Positions 9,553 to 18,009 of a stretch of 64,000 nucleotides of DNA are shown here, piece after piece. A program made the position numbers and the translations under genes. The notes under the pieces are model-generated. The model had not been told where the DNA came from and did not search any database. It was given only the letters and a program-made list of their open reading frames with translations. The first letter of the stretch is position 1. Every line of letters begins with the position of its first letter. The DNA lies in NCBI RefSeq assembly GCF_009765375.1, contig NZ_VTOK01000001.1, positions 62,001 through 126,000 of the forward strand, read 5' to 3'. The stretch comes from Alteribacillus sp. YIM 98480. Its GTDB lineage: Bacteria > Bacillota > Bacilli > Bacillales > Marinococcaceae.

Positions 9553-10548
9553 TTAAATCGTTACTGTTAATCCTGAATCTATTGATTGGTGGCAAGCTTC
9601 AAGTGCTTTCATATTATTTATACTGCTAGATGTTGAATAAGAAGGTTTCGTACCTGTTAAAATACAATCGGAGAAATGTTCTACTCCCAATGTATATTGA
9701 TTTTCAATAATGATTTCCTTCCTGCTTCTGCCGTCTTCGGTGTTAACAAGAATAACACCTTCTCCATCTGACTGAGGAACGTAAGCTTTTGTCACTTCAA
9801 TCTTTCCTTTTGTCCCTATAACTTCATATGAATGCCGTTCAGCCATATTCATACTGCAGTCAAAATAGGCTTTAACTCCATTTTCTAATTCCATCATTAC
9901 CACTGCTGATTGATCAACATCATAATCTTGGTAGCGTTCTTCTAAGGCAAAAACACTCTTAGGTTCCTGCTGCAGCGTATTTCTTATGGCATGTATACAA
10001 TAGCCCCCAAGGTCAAATAAGCTACCTCCGCCAAGTTGTCTGCTCATACGGATATTTCCTTCTAACTGATGCAGCATAAAACTAAGACGCGTATGCATTA
10101 ATTTTACGTCACCAACTTCACCTGACGCTATAATATCTTTTACTCTCTTATGCTGCGGGTGAAATTGATACATATAAGCTTCCATAAACAAAACGTTGTG
10201 ATGGCTGCAAACCTCGATCATTTCTTTTGTTTCCTCCGCTGTTAAAGCAGCAGGTTTTTCACAGAGAACATGCTTTCCGTGTTTTGCAGCTTCTCTTACC
10301 CATTTAGCATGAAGGCTGTTTGGAAGTGGAATATAAACTACATTAATATCGGGATCCTGCAGCAATTCCTCATAACTATTATAGGCTTTTGGAATATTAA
10401 ACGAAGCAGCAAATTCATCCGCTTTTCCGCTTCCACTTGCAATAGCTGCCGCTTTGGCATTATTTGCGCTATGCAAGGAAGGTATGACTTGTTTGCGAGC
10501 AATCTCAGCGGTGCTTAAAATTCCCCAGTTGACAGTTGATTTTTCCAT
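9553..10548 (-). CDS. Gfo/Idh/MocA family oxidoreductase
   Basis: A 331-residue NAD(P)-dependent dehydrogenase. The N-terminal Rossmann segment begins WGILSTAEIA, as in glucose-fructose oxidoreductase and xylose dehydrogenase relatives, and the hallmark CEKPAAL places the conserved lysine at about residue 97. GGGSLFDLGGYCIHAIR supplies the conserved aspartate/histidine catalytic segment. RBS AGGAGG precedes the ATG. It heads a two-gene operon with the isomerase-like gene and is divergent from an AraC regulator. It probably oxidises a hydroxyl of a sugar or cyclitol; scyllo-inositol or a hexose are possibilities that the sequence cannot separate. Confidence 0.85.
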   Translation of the reverse strand: MEKSTVNWGILSTAEIARKQVIPSLHSANNAKAAAIASGSGKADEFAASFNIPKAYNSYEELLQDPDINVVYIPLPNSLHAKWVREAAKHGKHVLCEKPAALTAEETKEMIEVCSHHNVLFMEAYMYQFHPQHKRVKDIIASGEVGDVKLMHTRLSFMLHQLEGNIRMSRQLGGGSLFDLGGYCIHAIRNTLQQEPKSVFALEERYQDYDVDQSAVVMMELENGVKAYFDCSMNMAERHSYEVIGTKGKIEVTKAYVPQSDGEGVILVNTEDGRSRKEIIIENQYTLGVEHFSDCILTGTKPSYSTSSSINNMKALEACHQSIDSGLTVTI

Positions 10549-10807
10549 TATAAAACCTCCTAATTTTGTATAATGATTTATCTTTTTGCCGATTTTCTAG
10601 AGGATGCATGAGCCCTGCACGGCAAAGCCGAATTACTGTAAATCAAATAACTTCATTAAACGTGTCTATCTTCTAGTGTGAAAATTCCAAATGTTATGGA
10701 ATCAACTTAACACGTTACAAAATTAACTAAAATGCAAATCTGTGAGTAAATTTTGCACAATTGTTAGATTGATTTTGGTATTGCAAACTAAAAGAAAAAA
10801 ACAATGT

Positions 10808-10830
10808 TATAATTTGGTTAACCGCTTTCA
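10808..10830 (+). promoter_or_regulatory. Extended -10 promoter with overlapping downstream LacI-type operator
   Basis: TGTTATAAT (TATAAT at 10808-10813) forms an extended -10 for the AraC gene. GTTAACCGCTTTCA follows at 10817-10830 and would block transcription if bound. Near-identical sites stand at 11855-11868 and, in reverse, at 24321-24334. No good -35 hexamer is present at 17 bases. The remainder of 10549-10858, which separates the divergent genes, holds nothing else recognisable. Confidence 0.5.
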
Positions 10831-10858
10831 CAGATTGGAAGGAAAGGAAGAAAATTGT

Positions 10859-11779
10859 ATGGCTCACTATTCTCTTTCTTCGCTTTATAGTGCTATTCGA
10901 ATTATGGATATTCAATTAGATTTAATTAATAAAGGGTGGAGTTGTAATAACCATCGGCATTCTTATTTTGAGTTTTTATATTGTGTATCTGGAGAAATGG
11001 AACAATGGTTGAATGGGAAAATGTATGTGTTAAAACCTGGTGATGCTGTGGTTATTAAATCTGGCATGTACCATCATACTCATACAACGGAAAAGACCAA
11101 ATATTTAGACTTCCATTTTGATATTGAGATGAAAGAAATACATTCGATTTTTCAATTAGCGTCTGAACCAATTATTTCTAATAGTGAAACGATGAATGAT
11201 ACATTTTCTATTTCCCTTTGGGTCAAAAATTTTATTGAAGAGTTTCAAATAAAACCGCAAAGAAAAGTTCCTTACTTAGTTCAAGAGGATTATTTAGACA
11301 TTGATTCGACCGTGGATATCCTTCTTCTGCATTCACGAGTCCTGGAGTTAATTAGTGTCCTGGCTAGACACTTCTTAACGAAGCAATCTCAACAGCTAAC
11401 AGGTATCTCACCTTCGCAAACAAGAGTTGCTTATGAAGCTGCCAATATATTAGAAAATAGGCATAATAGTAAATTTAAGATTGAGGATTTAGCAAATGAG
11501 CTAAACTTAAACCGATCTTATCTAAGTCAATGTTTTACAAAAACGTATGGTATGTCGCCCTCAGAATACCTCATGCGTATACGAATACGTGAAGCAAGGC
11601 AGTTATTAATGGAAACAGACCTTTCCGTTGAACATATCAGCCAACATCTTGCATTTTCTTCAGCCGGACATTTCAGCCGTACCTTTCGTTCGATCATGGA
11701 GGTATCTCCCTATCAATTCAGAAAGGATAAAAAAAATTCAATCCAAAAATCTATTTCTTATAAAAACAAGATCAATTAA
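10859..11779 (+). CDS. AraC family transcriptional regulator
   Basis: A 306-residue regulator. The N-terminal half is a cupin sensor domain (CNNHRHSYFEFLYCVSGEME, then LKPGDAVVIKSGMYHH), which binds a small ligand in this family. The C-terminal 100 residues hold the paired helix-turn-helix (IEDLANELNLNRSYLSQCF and VEHISQHLAFSSAGHFSRTF). ATG 10859 was chosen because homology begins there and GGAAAGGAAG precedes it; the open frame runs further upstream through the promoter. It lies between the divergent isomerase/dehydrogenase pair and an ABC importer operon, so either could be its target. Inducer unknown. Confidence 0.88.
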   Translation: MAHYSLSSLYSAIRIMDIQLDLINKGWSCNNHRHSYFEFLYCVSGEMEQWLNGKMYVLKPGDAVVIKSGMYHHTHTTEKTKYLDFHFDIEMKEIHSIFQLASEPIISNSETMNDTFSISLWVKNFIEEFQIKPQRKVPYLVQEDYLDIDSTVDILLLHSRVLELISVLARHFLTKQSQQLTGISPSQTRVAYEAANILENRHNSKFKIEDLANELNLNRSYLSQCFTKTYGMSPSEYLMRIRIREARQLLMETDLSVEHISQHLAFSSAGHFSRTFRSIMEVSPYQFRKDKKNSIQKSISYKNKIN

Positions 11780-11854
11780 ACTAGTTCAAAAGTATTATTA
11801 GCATAAGACAGAATGAAGAAAGAATCATTTGATGTCTTAATATCTAATAAAACT

Positions 11855-11868
11855 GTTAACCGCTTAAC
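11855..11868. promoter_or_regulatory. Palindromic LacI-type operator GTTAACCGCTTAAC
   Basis: A near-perfect palindrome centred on CG, about 80 bases upstream of the importer promoter. Same core as the site at 10817-10830. The binding protein is inferred to be one of the two LacI regulators in the window or CcpA. Confidence 0.45.
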
Positions 11869-11944
11869 CAAAACGTTTATAAAGCAGTATTAGCGTTAAT
11901 CGGCCCTTTCATAGGGTCATTGGGAAACATTTGTCAAAAAAGTG

Positions 11945-11974
11945 TTGCAACTTTTTGAAAATATATGCTACTAT
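11945..11974 (+). promoter_or_regulatory. Promoter of the ABC importer operon
   Basis: TTGCAA at 11945-11950, an 18-base spacer ending in TGC, then TACTAT at 11969-11974. The extended -10 supports use by the main sigma factor. The operator at 11988-12001 begins 13 bases after the -10. Confidence 0.6.
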
Positions 11975-11987
11975 TAACTCACATAAG

Positions 11988-12001
11988 TGAAAGCGCTTTA
12001 C
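11988..12001. promoter_or_regulatory. cre/LacI-type operator 1 of 3, TGAAAGCGCTTTAC
   Basis: Core AAAGCGCTTT, a perfect palindrome, placed just downstream of the -10 box. It is close to the CcpA cre consensus TGWAARCGYTWNCW (recalled from the literature) but could equally serve the LacI regulator encoded at the far end of the operon. Confidence 0.65.
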
Positions 12002-12079
12002 CTATTTTAGGAGTGCTTGTCTTCTAGAATCAACCTCATTTTAATAGAAGGAGGGTTAAATCTTTCATTTATATTATTA

Positions 12080-12093
12080 TGAAAGCGCTATTT
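12080..12093. promoter_or_regulatory. cre/LacI-type operator 2 of 3, TGAAAGCGCTATTT
   Basis: Second copy of the GAAAGCGCT core in the long leader of the binding-protein gene, 92 bases after the first. Confidence 0.5.
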
Positions 12094-12176
12094 TAATGTA
12101 AAACTTTTAAAAGGCAGTTTATTAAAAATTTTCTTCTATTATTTTTTTGGAATTTTTCACAAATTTTTAGTTTTTG

Positions 12177-12190
12177 AGAAAGCGCTTTTC
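12177..12190. promoter_or_regulatory. cre/LacI-type operator 3 of 3, AGAAAGCGCTTTTC
   Basis: Third palindromic core, 97 bases after the second and 36 bases before the binding-protein start codon. Together the three sites could form a looping or roadblock array. Confidence 0.6.
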
Positions 12191-12226
12191 TTGTTTACTG
12201 TTGATATTTTTAAGGGGGAAAGTAAA

Positions 12227-13540
12227 GTGAAAAAATTTAAAAAGTGGTTAGGTGTATCTTTTCTATCATCTTTACTGATTGCAGCAGGTTGTGGAGGAGA
12301 CGACGATTCAGGGGCTTCCGGTGAAGGTGAGTCTGGATCAACAGAAGGTGAGTCGATTTCCGTTGCCATGGTGGCAGGGGCTGAATCGAGCTCATTAAAA
12401 CAACTCGTTCCGGAATTTGAAGAGGAAACGGGTATTGAAGTGGAATGGAATGAATTCGATTACAATACGCTTTATGAAAGAATCTATAACGACTTGCGGA
12501 CAGGCACTGGAACATATGATGTAATTTTTGCCGATGATCCTTGGATGCCGATGTTTGCAGGGGGTGGATTTTTAACACCGCTTGATGAACTAGGCTATGA
12601 ATTAGATGAAGATTTTGCAAAGATGTCGCGTGAGGTAAGTATGTGGCCGGCACCGAGCGGACCTCGTCTTCCTGATTCTGATCCGGATGAAGAACCGCGT
12701 GCTTACGGTATACCACAAGTAGGTAATGTGCAGTTGTTCTTTTATAGAAATGATATTTTAGATGAAGCTCCAGAAACTTGGTCAGATTTACAAGCAGCTA
12801 TTGAAGAAAATCAAGATGAAGTAGATTATGGCTTTATACATCGAGGTGCACGCGGTAATGCAATTGCAACCAATTTTAACGCGTTTCTTTGGTCACATGG
12901 AGCAGACTTCTTTGATGAAGAGTGGAACGTAACATTAGATAGTCCAGAAGCAATTGAAGCGCTAGAATTTTATGTTGATTTGACAGAACATGCCCCAGAC
13001 GGCATTGCCAACTATAATGCCGATGAGATAGGTCGTGTAATGAGTAAAGGAGAAGGGTTAGCGTCAATTGTATGGCCGGTTTGGGGAGAAACAATGGAAG
13101 ATCCTGAAAAATCCGACGTCGTTGGGGATATTGGATACTCTCTTGTTCCACGTGCAGAAAATGGGGATTTCTCCCCTATGATTGGAAACTGGATTTTAGG
13201 TATTCCACAAGCTTCTGAAAAGAAGGAAGCTGCATTAGAATTTATGACTTGGGCTTCTTCTGAAGAAAATCAAAAGCAAATGACAAAAGATGGCGGGCTT
13301 CCTAGTCGTACTAGTGTATTGACAGATCCTGAACTGACGGAAGATAAACCATATCTTGAAGCAGTGAACGAAGGTCTTGAAAACGCTAATTTCCGTCCGC
13401 GTACTCCGCTTTACTCTGAGATTGAAAATATTTACGGCACATATTTAAATCAAGCATTAACTGGAGATTTGACACCAGAAGAAGCATTGACGGGAGCAGC
13501 AGATGAAATTGAAGCACTTATGGAAGACAATGGTTACTAA
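12227..13540 (+). CDS. Carbohydrate ABC transporter substrate-binding lipoprotein (SBP family 1)
   Basis: A 437-residue binding protein. GTG 12227 follows AAGGGGGAAAG and gives a proper signal peptide ending in IAAGC (lipid-anchored Cys22); the upstream in-frame ATG at 12191 would spoil the signal. A Gly/Ser/Glu linker follows. The body matches family 1 sugar-binding proteins: YDVIFADDPWMPMF, EEAPETW-like hinge segments, and ALEFMTWASSEENQ. It is very acidic. It heads an operon with two permeases and two dehydrogenases, so the ligand is probably a sugar, cyclitol or glycoside that these dehydrogenases oxidise. Confidence 0.92.
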   Translation: MKKFKKWLGVSFLSSLLIAAGCGGDDDSGASGEGESGSTEGESISVAMVAGAESSSLKQLVPEFEEETGIEVEWNEFDYNTLYERIYNDLRTGTGTYDVIFADDPWMPMFAGGGFLTPLDELGYELDEDFAKMSREVSMWPAPSGPRLPDSDPDEEPRAYGIPQVGNVQLFFYRNDILDEAPETWSDLQAAIEENQDEVDYGFIHRGARGNAIATNFNAFLWSHGADFFDEEWNVTLDSPEAIEALEFYVDLTEHAPDGIANYNADEIGRVMSKGEGLASIVWPVWGETMEDPEKSDVVGDIGYSLVPRAENGDFSPMIGNWILGIPQASEKKEAALEFMTWASSEENQKQMTKDGGLPSRTSVLTDPELTEDKPYLEAVNEGLENANFRPRTPLYSEIENIYGTYLNQALTGDLTPEEALTGAADEIEALMEDNGY

Positions 13541-13549
13541 TAAGTTGTG

Positions 13550-13574
13550 GCACAGAGTCCCTCGGACTCTGTGC
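13550..13574 (+). terminator. Intra-operon hairpin after the binding-protein gene
   Basis: GCACAGAGTCC, loop CTC, GGACTCTGTGC: an 11-bp perfect stem with no U-run. Such stems after binding-protein genes usually protect the upstream mRNA and leave only part of the transcripts reaching the permeases. Confidence 0.7.
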
Positions 13575-13615
13575 TCTCCCGATATATTTAATACAAACAT
13601 AGGGAGTGTAAGACG

Positions 13616-14566
13616 ATGAGTAATAATACAAATCAAGCGGCTTCTGACTTGCAGCGAAATGAATTACCGGCAAAAAAGCCGAAAAAAAGTAAAACGTTAC
13701 AGCAAAGTGATAAAAAGCTTCCTTTTCTATTGTTAACACCGACATTTATTTTATTGGCTGCAGTTACTATTTTTCCGATACTATACGCATTATACGTATC
13801 CGTGATGAACTTTGATACATTTGGAAATTCTTCCGGGTTCGCCGGTTTAAAGAATTACATGGATATATTTGCAAGCAGTACGTTTTGGAATGCAATCTTT
13901 ATTACTCTTCTTTATACTGCTCTTGCTGTATCCATTGAAATTTTTCTCGGGTTTAATCTAGCTCTTATGGTATCGAAAGACGGTAAAGCAATGACATACC
14001 TGCGCTGGCTGCTGATTATACCAATGATGTTATCACCACTTGTTGTAGCCGTTGTTTATTTATTGATGATGAATACAGATATGGGAATTCTCAATTATAT
14101 GCTGCAAAGCATTGGTCTTCCGAAAATTAACTTTTTAGGAGAGCCAACGACTGCTTTTCTATCGTTAATATTTGTCGATGTTTGGCAATGGATGCCAATG
14201 TGTTTTTTAATTATTCTTGCTGGTCTTCAGGCACTGCCGAGAGATCCGTTTGAAGCAGCAGAAATTGACGGGGCATCTAAATTTCAAGTTGTTCGTTTTG
14301 TTACATTGCCAATGTTGAAACCGATTATAGTGGTGGCGCTTGTTATCCGGACTATGGATGCTCTTCGTACATTTGACCAGGTATTTGTCCTAACGCAGGG
14401 CGGTCCAGGCCGAGCAACAGAAACGATAAGTTTTCTCATGTATCGCGCCTCGATGAAAAATTCAGATTTTGGATTTGCATCAGCAGGGCTATTCATTGTT
14501 TTAATTATTACGATTATTATTTCGACCATGTTAATTCGATTTATGAATCGATCTCAGAGTGCTTAA
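13616..14566 (+). CDS. Sugar ABC transporter permease (MalF/UgpA-like)
   Basis: A 316-residue integral membrane protein. After a lysine-rich cytoplasmic N-terminus (KKPKKSKTLQQ) come about six hydrophobic segments, the first at about residues 42-65. The EAA loop that docks on the ATPase reads AAEIDGASKFQVVRFVTLP (about 219-237). It pairs with the following permease to form the channel for the upstream binding protein. Starts with ATG after a GGGAG site, 75 bases after the binding-protein gene and beyond the mRNA hairpin. Confidence 0.93.
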   Translation: MSNNTNQAASDLQRNELPAKKPKKSKTLQQSDKKLPFLLLTPTFILLAAVTIFPILYALYVSVMNFDTFGNSSGFAGLKNYMDIFASSTFWNAIFITLLYTALAVSIEIFLGFNLALMVSKDGKAMTYLRWLLIIPMMLSPLVVAVVYLLMMNTDMGILNYMLQSIGLPKINFLGEPTTAFLSLIFVDVWQWMPMCFLIILAGLQALPRDPFEAAEIDGASKFQVVRFVTLPMLKPIIVVALVIRTMDALRTFDQVFVLTQGGPGRATETISFLMYRASMKNSDFGFASAGLFIVLIITIIISTMLIRFMNRSQSA

Positions 14567-14586
14567 CTGAAAAGGGGTGACGCAGT

Positions 14587-15462
14587 ATGGATGCTTCAGT
14601 AAAGTCATTTAAACGTAAAGAACTCGGTATGAAAATTTTCCGTGCCTGCTTTTTGACGGTGACAGTTTTATTTGTATTATTCCCTCTTTACTGGATGTTT
14701 ATTACTAGTTTAAAAGGTGAAAGAGAACTGTTTTCAGATGTGCAGACATTTTTCCCAAAAGAGATTACTTGGCAGTACTATTTTGATCCAGTAAACGGAA
14801 TTTTTGGTGCAAACAGTCCATTTTTAAGTTTTTTTATTAATAGTATGATTGTTTCTTTTGTTTCGATGGTTCTTTGTCTTGTTATTGGGTCGTATGCTGC
14901 CTACGCATTAGCTAGATTTAAAATGAAAAATAACAGAAATGAAAAGTTATCCTTTTTAATTTTAACGGCAAGAATGCTGCCGCCTATTGTTGTCGTTATT
15001 CCAATGTATTTGATTATGCAGAATATTGGCTTGCTCAATACTCTCTGGTCCATGTTAATTGTGTACATCGGGTTTAATTTGCCATTTGTTATATGGATGC
15101 TAAAAGCTTTCTTCGAGGAAATACCAGTGGAGTTGGAAGAGTCCGCTATGGTAGACGGATCTTCAAGAATGAGAGCTTACCACAGTATTATTTTACCGCT
15201 TGTCATTCCAGGATTTGTGGCAACATCCATTTTTACAGTTATTCTTACATGGAACGAATTTTTATTTGCCATGTTTTTGCTGAATTCCACTGACAAAATG
15301 ACGCTGCCAGCTGGTATTTCCACTTTTATTACGCAGTATCAAACGAACTGGGGAGCGCTCTGTGCTGCTGCAACCGTTTCGGTTATACCGGTGCTTTTCT
15401 TCTCGCTTCTAGTTCAAAAACATCTGGTTAAAGGGATGACGCTCGGAGCAGTGAAAGGATAA
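14587..15462 (+). CDS. Sugar ABC transporter permease (MalG/UgpE-like)
   Basis: A 291-residue partner permease with six predicted membrane segments and the EAA-loop equivalent ESAMVDGSSRMRAYHSIILP (about 190-209). It begins 20 bases after its partner behind AAGGGGTGA. No nucleotide-binding subunit gene follows; in Bacillaceae such importers often borrow a shared MsmX-type ATPase, which is inferred here. Confidence 0.93.
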   Translation: MDASVKSFKRKELGMKIFRACFLTVTVLFVLFPLYWMFITSLKGERELFSDVQTFFPKEITWQYYFDPVNGIFGANSPFLSFFINSMIVSFVSMVLCLVIGSYAAYALARFKMKNNRNEKLSFLILTARMLPPIVVVIPMYLIMQNIGLLNTLWSMLIVYIGFNLPFVIWMLKAFFEEIPVELEESAMVDGSSRMRAYHSIILPLVIPGFVATSIFTVILTWNEFLFAMFLLNSTDKMTLPAGISTFITQYQTNWGALCAAATVSVIPVLFFSLLVQKHLVKGMTLGAVKG

Positions 15463-15498
15463 TGGGGCACCGTACAATGAATAAAGAGAGGGGTTAGA

Positions 15499-16521
15499 AT
15501 GATGGACAAAGCAGTTGTTGCTATAGTTGGGGCTGGAAAAATTGGACAGATCCATATTGATAATATTCTTGGCATGAATAATGTTGAATTGAAGGCAATA
15601 CTCGATGTATACACCGATCATCTGCAAGGAACGGCATATGAAAAAGCCGTTCCTATCATCACGAATAACCCGGAAGATATCACAAATGATCCGGAAATCG
15701 ACGGGGTGCTCATTTGTACAAGTACAGATACCCACGCAGCATTTATCGAGCTGTTTGCAAATGCAGGAAAACATATTTTCTGTGAGAAGCCGATCAGCTT
15801 TAAGACAGAAGAGACAAAAAGAGCACTCGACGCAGTCGATAAAGCCGGGGTGAAGTTTCAAATTGGGTTTAACCGTCGTTTTGACCGTCATTTCCGCAAA
15901 GTTCAGGAAACGGTCAGAGAGGGGGAAATCGGAAATCCACATATTATTAAAATCACATCACGTGACCCGCAGCCGCCTCCGGAAGAATATGTTAAACGAT
16001 CAGGCGGAATGTTTATGGATATGACGATACATGATTTTGACATGATACGATATCTTTCTGGCAGTGAAGTGAAAGAAATTTCCGTGAAATCTGCTAATCT
16101 TATAGACGATCGTTTTGAAAGAAATAACGACGTGGATACAGCAATCATTACGCTTACGTTTGAAGATGGTTCACTCGGTGTGATTGACAATAGCAGACAA
16201 GCCGTTTATGGATATGATCAGCGTATTGAAGTGTTTGGCAGCAAAGGATCAGCTGAAGCTGAAAATGAACGGCCAACCAATGTAAAGATTAGCACGAAAG
16301 AGGCCATTACTGTGGATCATCCGAAATATTTCTTTTTAGAACGATATAATGATGCATATATAGAAGAAATCAAACAGTTTGCCATAGCCATAATGAAAAA
16401 CAGCCCGGTTGCTTGCAGCGGTGAAGACGGATTAAAAGCAGAGCTGCTTGCTAGGGCTGCCCAGCTTTCATTAGAAGAAAATCGGTCTGTGCCTCTAACT
16501 GAACTAACTGCAAAAGCTTAA
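15499..16521 (+). CDS. Inositol 2-dehydrogenase-like oxidoreductase (Gfo/Idh/MocA)
   Basis: A 340-residue NAD-dependent dehydrogenase. The Rossmann motif is VGAGKIGQIHIDNI, CEKPISF holds the conserved lysine, and FMDMTIHDFDMIRY places Asp and His as in inositol dehydrogenases (D-x-x-x-H). It resembles IolG more than the other oxidoreductases near it, but a separate, clearer iolG stands at 29502. It follows the permease by 36 bases behind GAGAGGGG, so it belongs to the importer operon. It probably oxidises the imported cyclitol or sugar at C2; myo-, scyllo- or D-chiro-inositol are all possible. Confidence 0.82.
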   Translation: MMDKAVVAIVGAGKIGQIHIDNILGMNNVELKAILDVYTDHLQGTAYEKAVPIITNNPEDITNDPEIDGVLICTSTDTHAAFIELFANAGKHIFCEKPISFKTEETKRALDAVDKAGVKFQIGFNRRFDRHFRKVQETVREGEIGNPHIIKITSRDPQPPPEEYVKRSGGMFMDMTIHDFDMIRYLSGSEVKEISVKSANLIDDRFERNNDVDTAIITLTFEDGSLGVIDNSRQAVYGYDQRIEVFGSKGSAEAENERPTNVKISTKEAITVDHPKYFFLERYNDAYIEEIKQFAIAIMKNSPVACSGEDGLKAELLARAAQLSLEENRSVPLTELTAKA

Positions 16522-16560
16522 TAGAATTATAGAATATAAGATAACGGAGGAGTGACTGAT

Positions 16561-17685
16561 ATGAAAGTGAGAATTGGACTTATTGGAGCGGGTTGGATGG
16601 GGAAAGCCCATTCCAATGCTTTTCGCCACGCATCGATGCTGTTTGGACCTGAAGCAGGAGAGCCAGTATTTGAAATCGTTCAGGACATTGAGGCTGAAGC
16701 AGCACAAGCAGCCTGTCGTAATATTGGTTTTTCACGTTGGACAGAAAACTGGGAAGATGTAGTCAGAGATGAGAATGTAGATATGGTTGATATAGCAACG
16801 CCAAATGCTTTTCATTATGATGTGGCAAAAGCAGCTTTAGAAAACGGCAAGCATGTTTACTGTGAGAAGCCTCTTACTATTTCTTCGGAACAATCAAAAG
16901 AACTTGCAAGCTTGGCAAAAGAAAAAGGTGTAGTCAACTATGTTGGATTTAATAATGTCATGAACCCGGCAAATAATTATATTAAAGAGTTGATTGATTC
17001 TGGAAAATTAGGAGAAATAAAAAGATTTTCCGGCACTTATGACCAAGATGCTCTGCTAGATGAAACTATCCCAATTTCCTGGCGTCATATTAACAAATTT
17101 TCAGGATCCGGATCGTTAGGAGATCTTGGTTCTCATTTGTTAAGTGTTGCTCAATATTGGTTCGGTGATGCAAAAAAAGTTAATGCAGTTTCTGAAACCA
17201 TTATTAAAGAACGTCCAAAAGCACCGAATTCCACCGAAAAAGGAAAAGTCGAAAACGATGACTTTTTCTTTTCTATGATTAAATATGAGAACGGAATCAT
17301 CGGAACCATCGGATCAAGCCGAGTCGCTCCAGGAAGAAAAAATCATTTAACGTATGAGATCCAAGGTACACTGGGTACAGCTTACTATTCATTAGAAAAC
17401 TTAAGTGAAGTTCATGTATATTTTCACTCTGATGAGAGTGCAGATCGAGGATTCAGGAAAGTGCTGCTAGGAACAGATCATCAAGGATATAGTGCTTTTC
17501 ATCCGCAGTCGGGGATAGCCATAGGATTTAACGATTTGAAAGTGCTAGAGGTTCATGAAATCTTTACCGCCCTTAAAAAAGGAAAAGACTATACATGTAA
17601 TTTTGAATTCGGCTGGAAAGTGGATCGTACAATTGACGCGATTCTCCAGTCTGCTGCTGTAGAACAATGGGTCCCTGTGGAGTAA
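16561..17685 (+). CDS. Gfo/Idh/MocA oxidoreductase (levoglucosan-dehydrogenase-like)
   Basis: A 374-residue dehydrogenase with GLIGAGWMGKAHSNAFR at the N-terminus, CEKPLTI for the conserved lysine, and SGSGSLGDLGSHLLSVAQYW as the catalytic Asp/His segment. The pattern recalls levoglucosan and related 3-keto-forming sugar dehydrogenases. ATG 16561 was chosen because GGAGG ends 10 bases before it; the GTG at 16552 would be almost in contact with that site. Last gene of the importer operon. A second dehydrogenase beside the first suggests a substrate needing two oxidations, or a range of stereoisomers. Confidence 0.82.
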   Translation: MKVRIGLIGAGWMGKAHSNAFRHASMLFGPEAGEPVFEIVQDIEAEAAQAACRNIGFSRWTENWEDVVRDENVDMVDIATPNAFHYDVAKAALENGKHVYCEKPLTISSEQSKELASLAKEKGVVNYVGFNNVMNPANNYIKELIDSGKLGEIKRFSGTYDQDALLDETIPISWRHINKFSGSGSLGDLGSHLLSVAQYWFGDAKKVNAVSETIIKERPKAPNSTEKGKVENDDFFFSMIKYENGIIGTIGSSRVAPGRKNHLTYEIQGTLGTAYYSLENLSEVHVYFHSDESADRGFRKVLLGTDHQGYSAFHPQSGIAIGFNDLKVLEVHEIFTALKKGKDYTCNFEFGWKVDRTIDAILQSAAVEQWVPVE

Positions 17686-17837
17686 TCAATAGAGGACCTG
17701 AGGACTGAATCCACGTTTAGATAAAAAATCTCTATTTTATTTTTGAAAAATATGTAAGCTGACACTAGCCAAGTACTGGTATTTAATTTTAATAACGAAG
17801 TTCAAGTGTTACATTTTAATAAAGTAAAAAATAAAGG

Positions 17838-17843
17838 TATAAT
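17838..17843 (+). promoter_or_regulatory. Probable -10 box of the LacI regulator gene
   Basis: TATAAT in AAGGTATAATAG, with a weak TTTAAT 17 bases upstream. The spacer 17686-17955 also holds a half-matching operator GAGAAAGCGTTGAG near 17905; nothing else is recognisable. Confidence 0.4.
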
Positions 17844-17955
17844 AGTAGAATCTAAAAAACAATAAAAATGAATGGCAATATCAAACTATTTTAAGTAATT
17901 AGTTGAGAAAGCGTTGAGTTAAATTGTATTTTCATAAAAGTATGGGGTGAACGGA

Positions 17956-18009
17956 ATGCAGAATACAACAAACATGGATGCGGTTAATTATGAAAACAAC
18001 CATATATGA
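17956..18009 (+). other. Possible 17-codon leader ORF overlapping the LacI start
   Basis: ATG at 17956 follows the only good ribosome site here (GGGGTGAACGG) and opens a 17-codon frame that ends in TGA at 18007-18009, past the ATG of the regulator at 17990. The peptide would read MQNTTNMDAVNYENNHI. Translation of the regulator may be coupled to it. It may also be a chance ORF. Confidence 0.4.
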
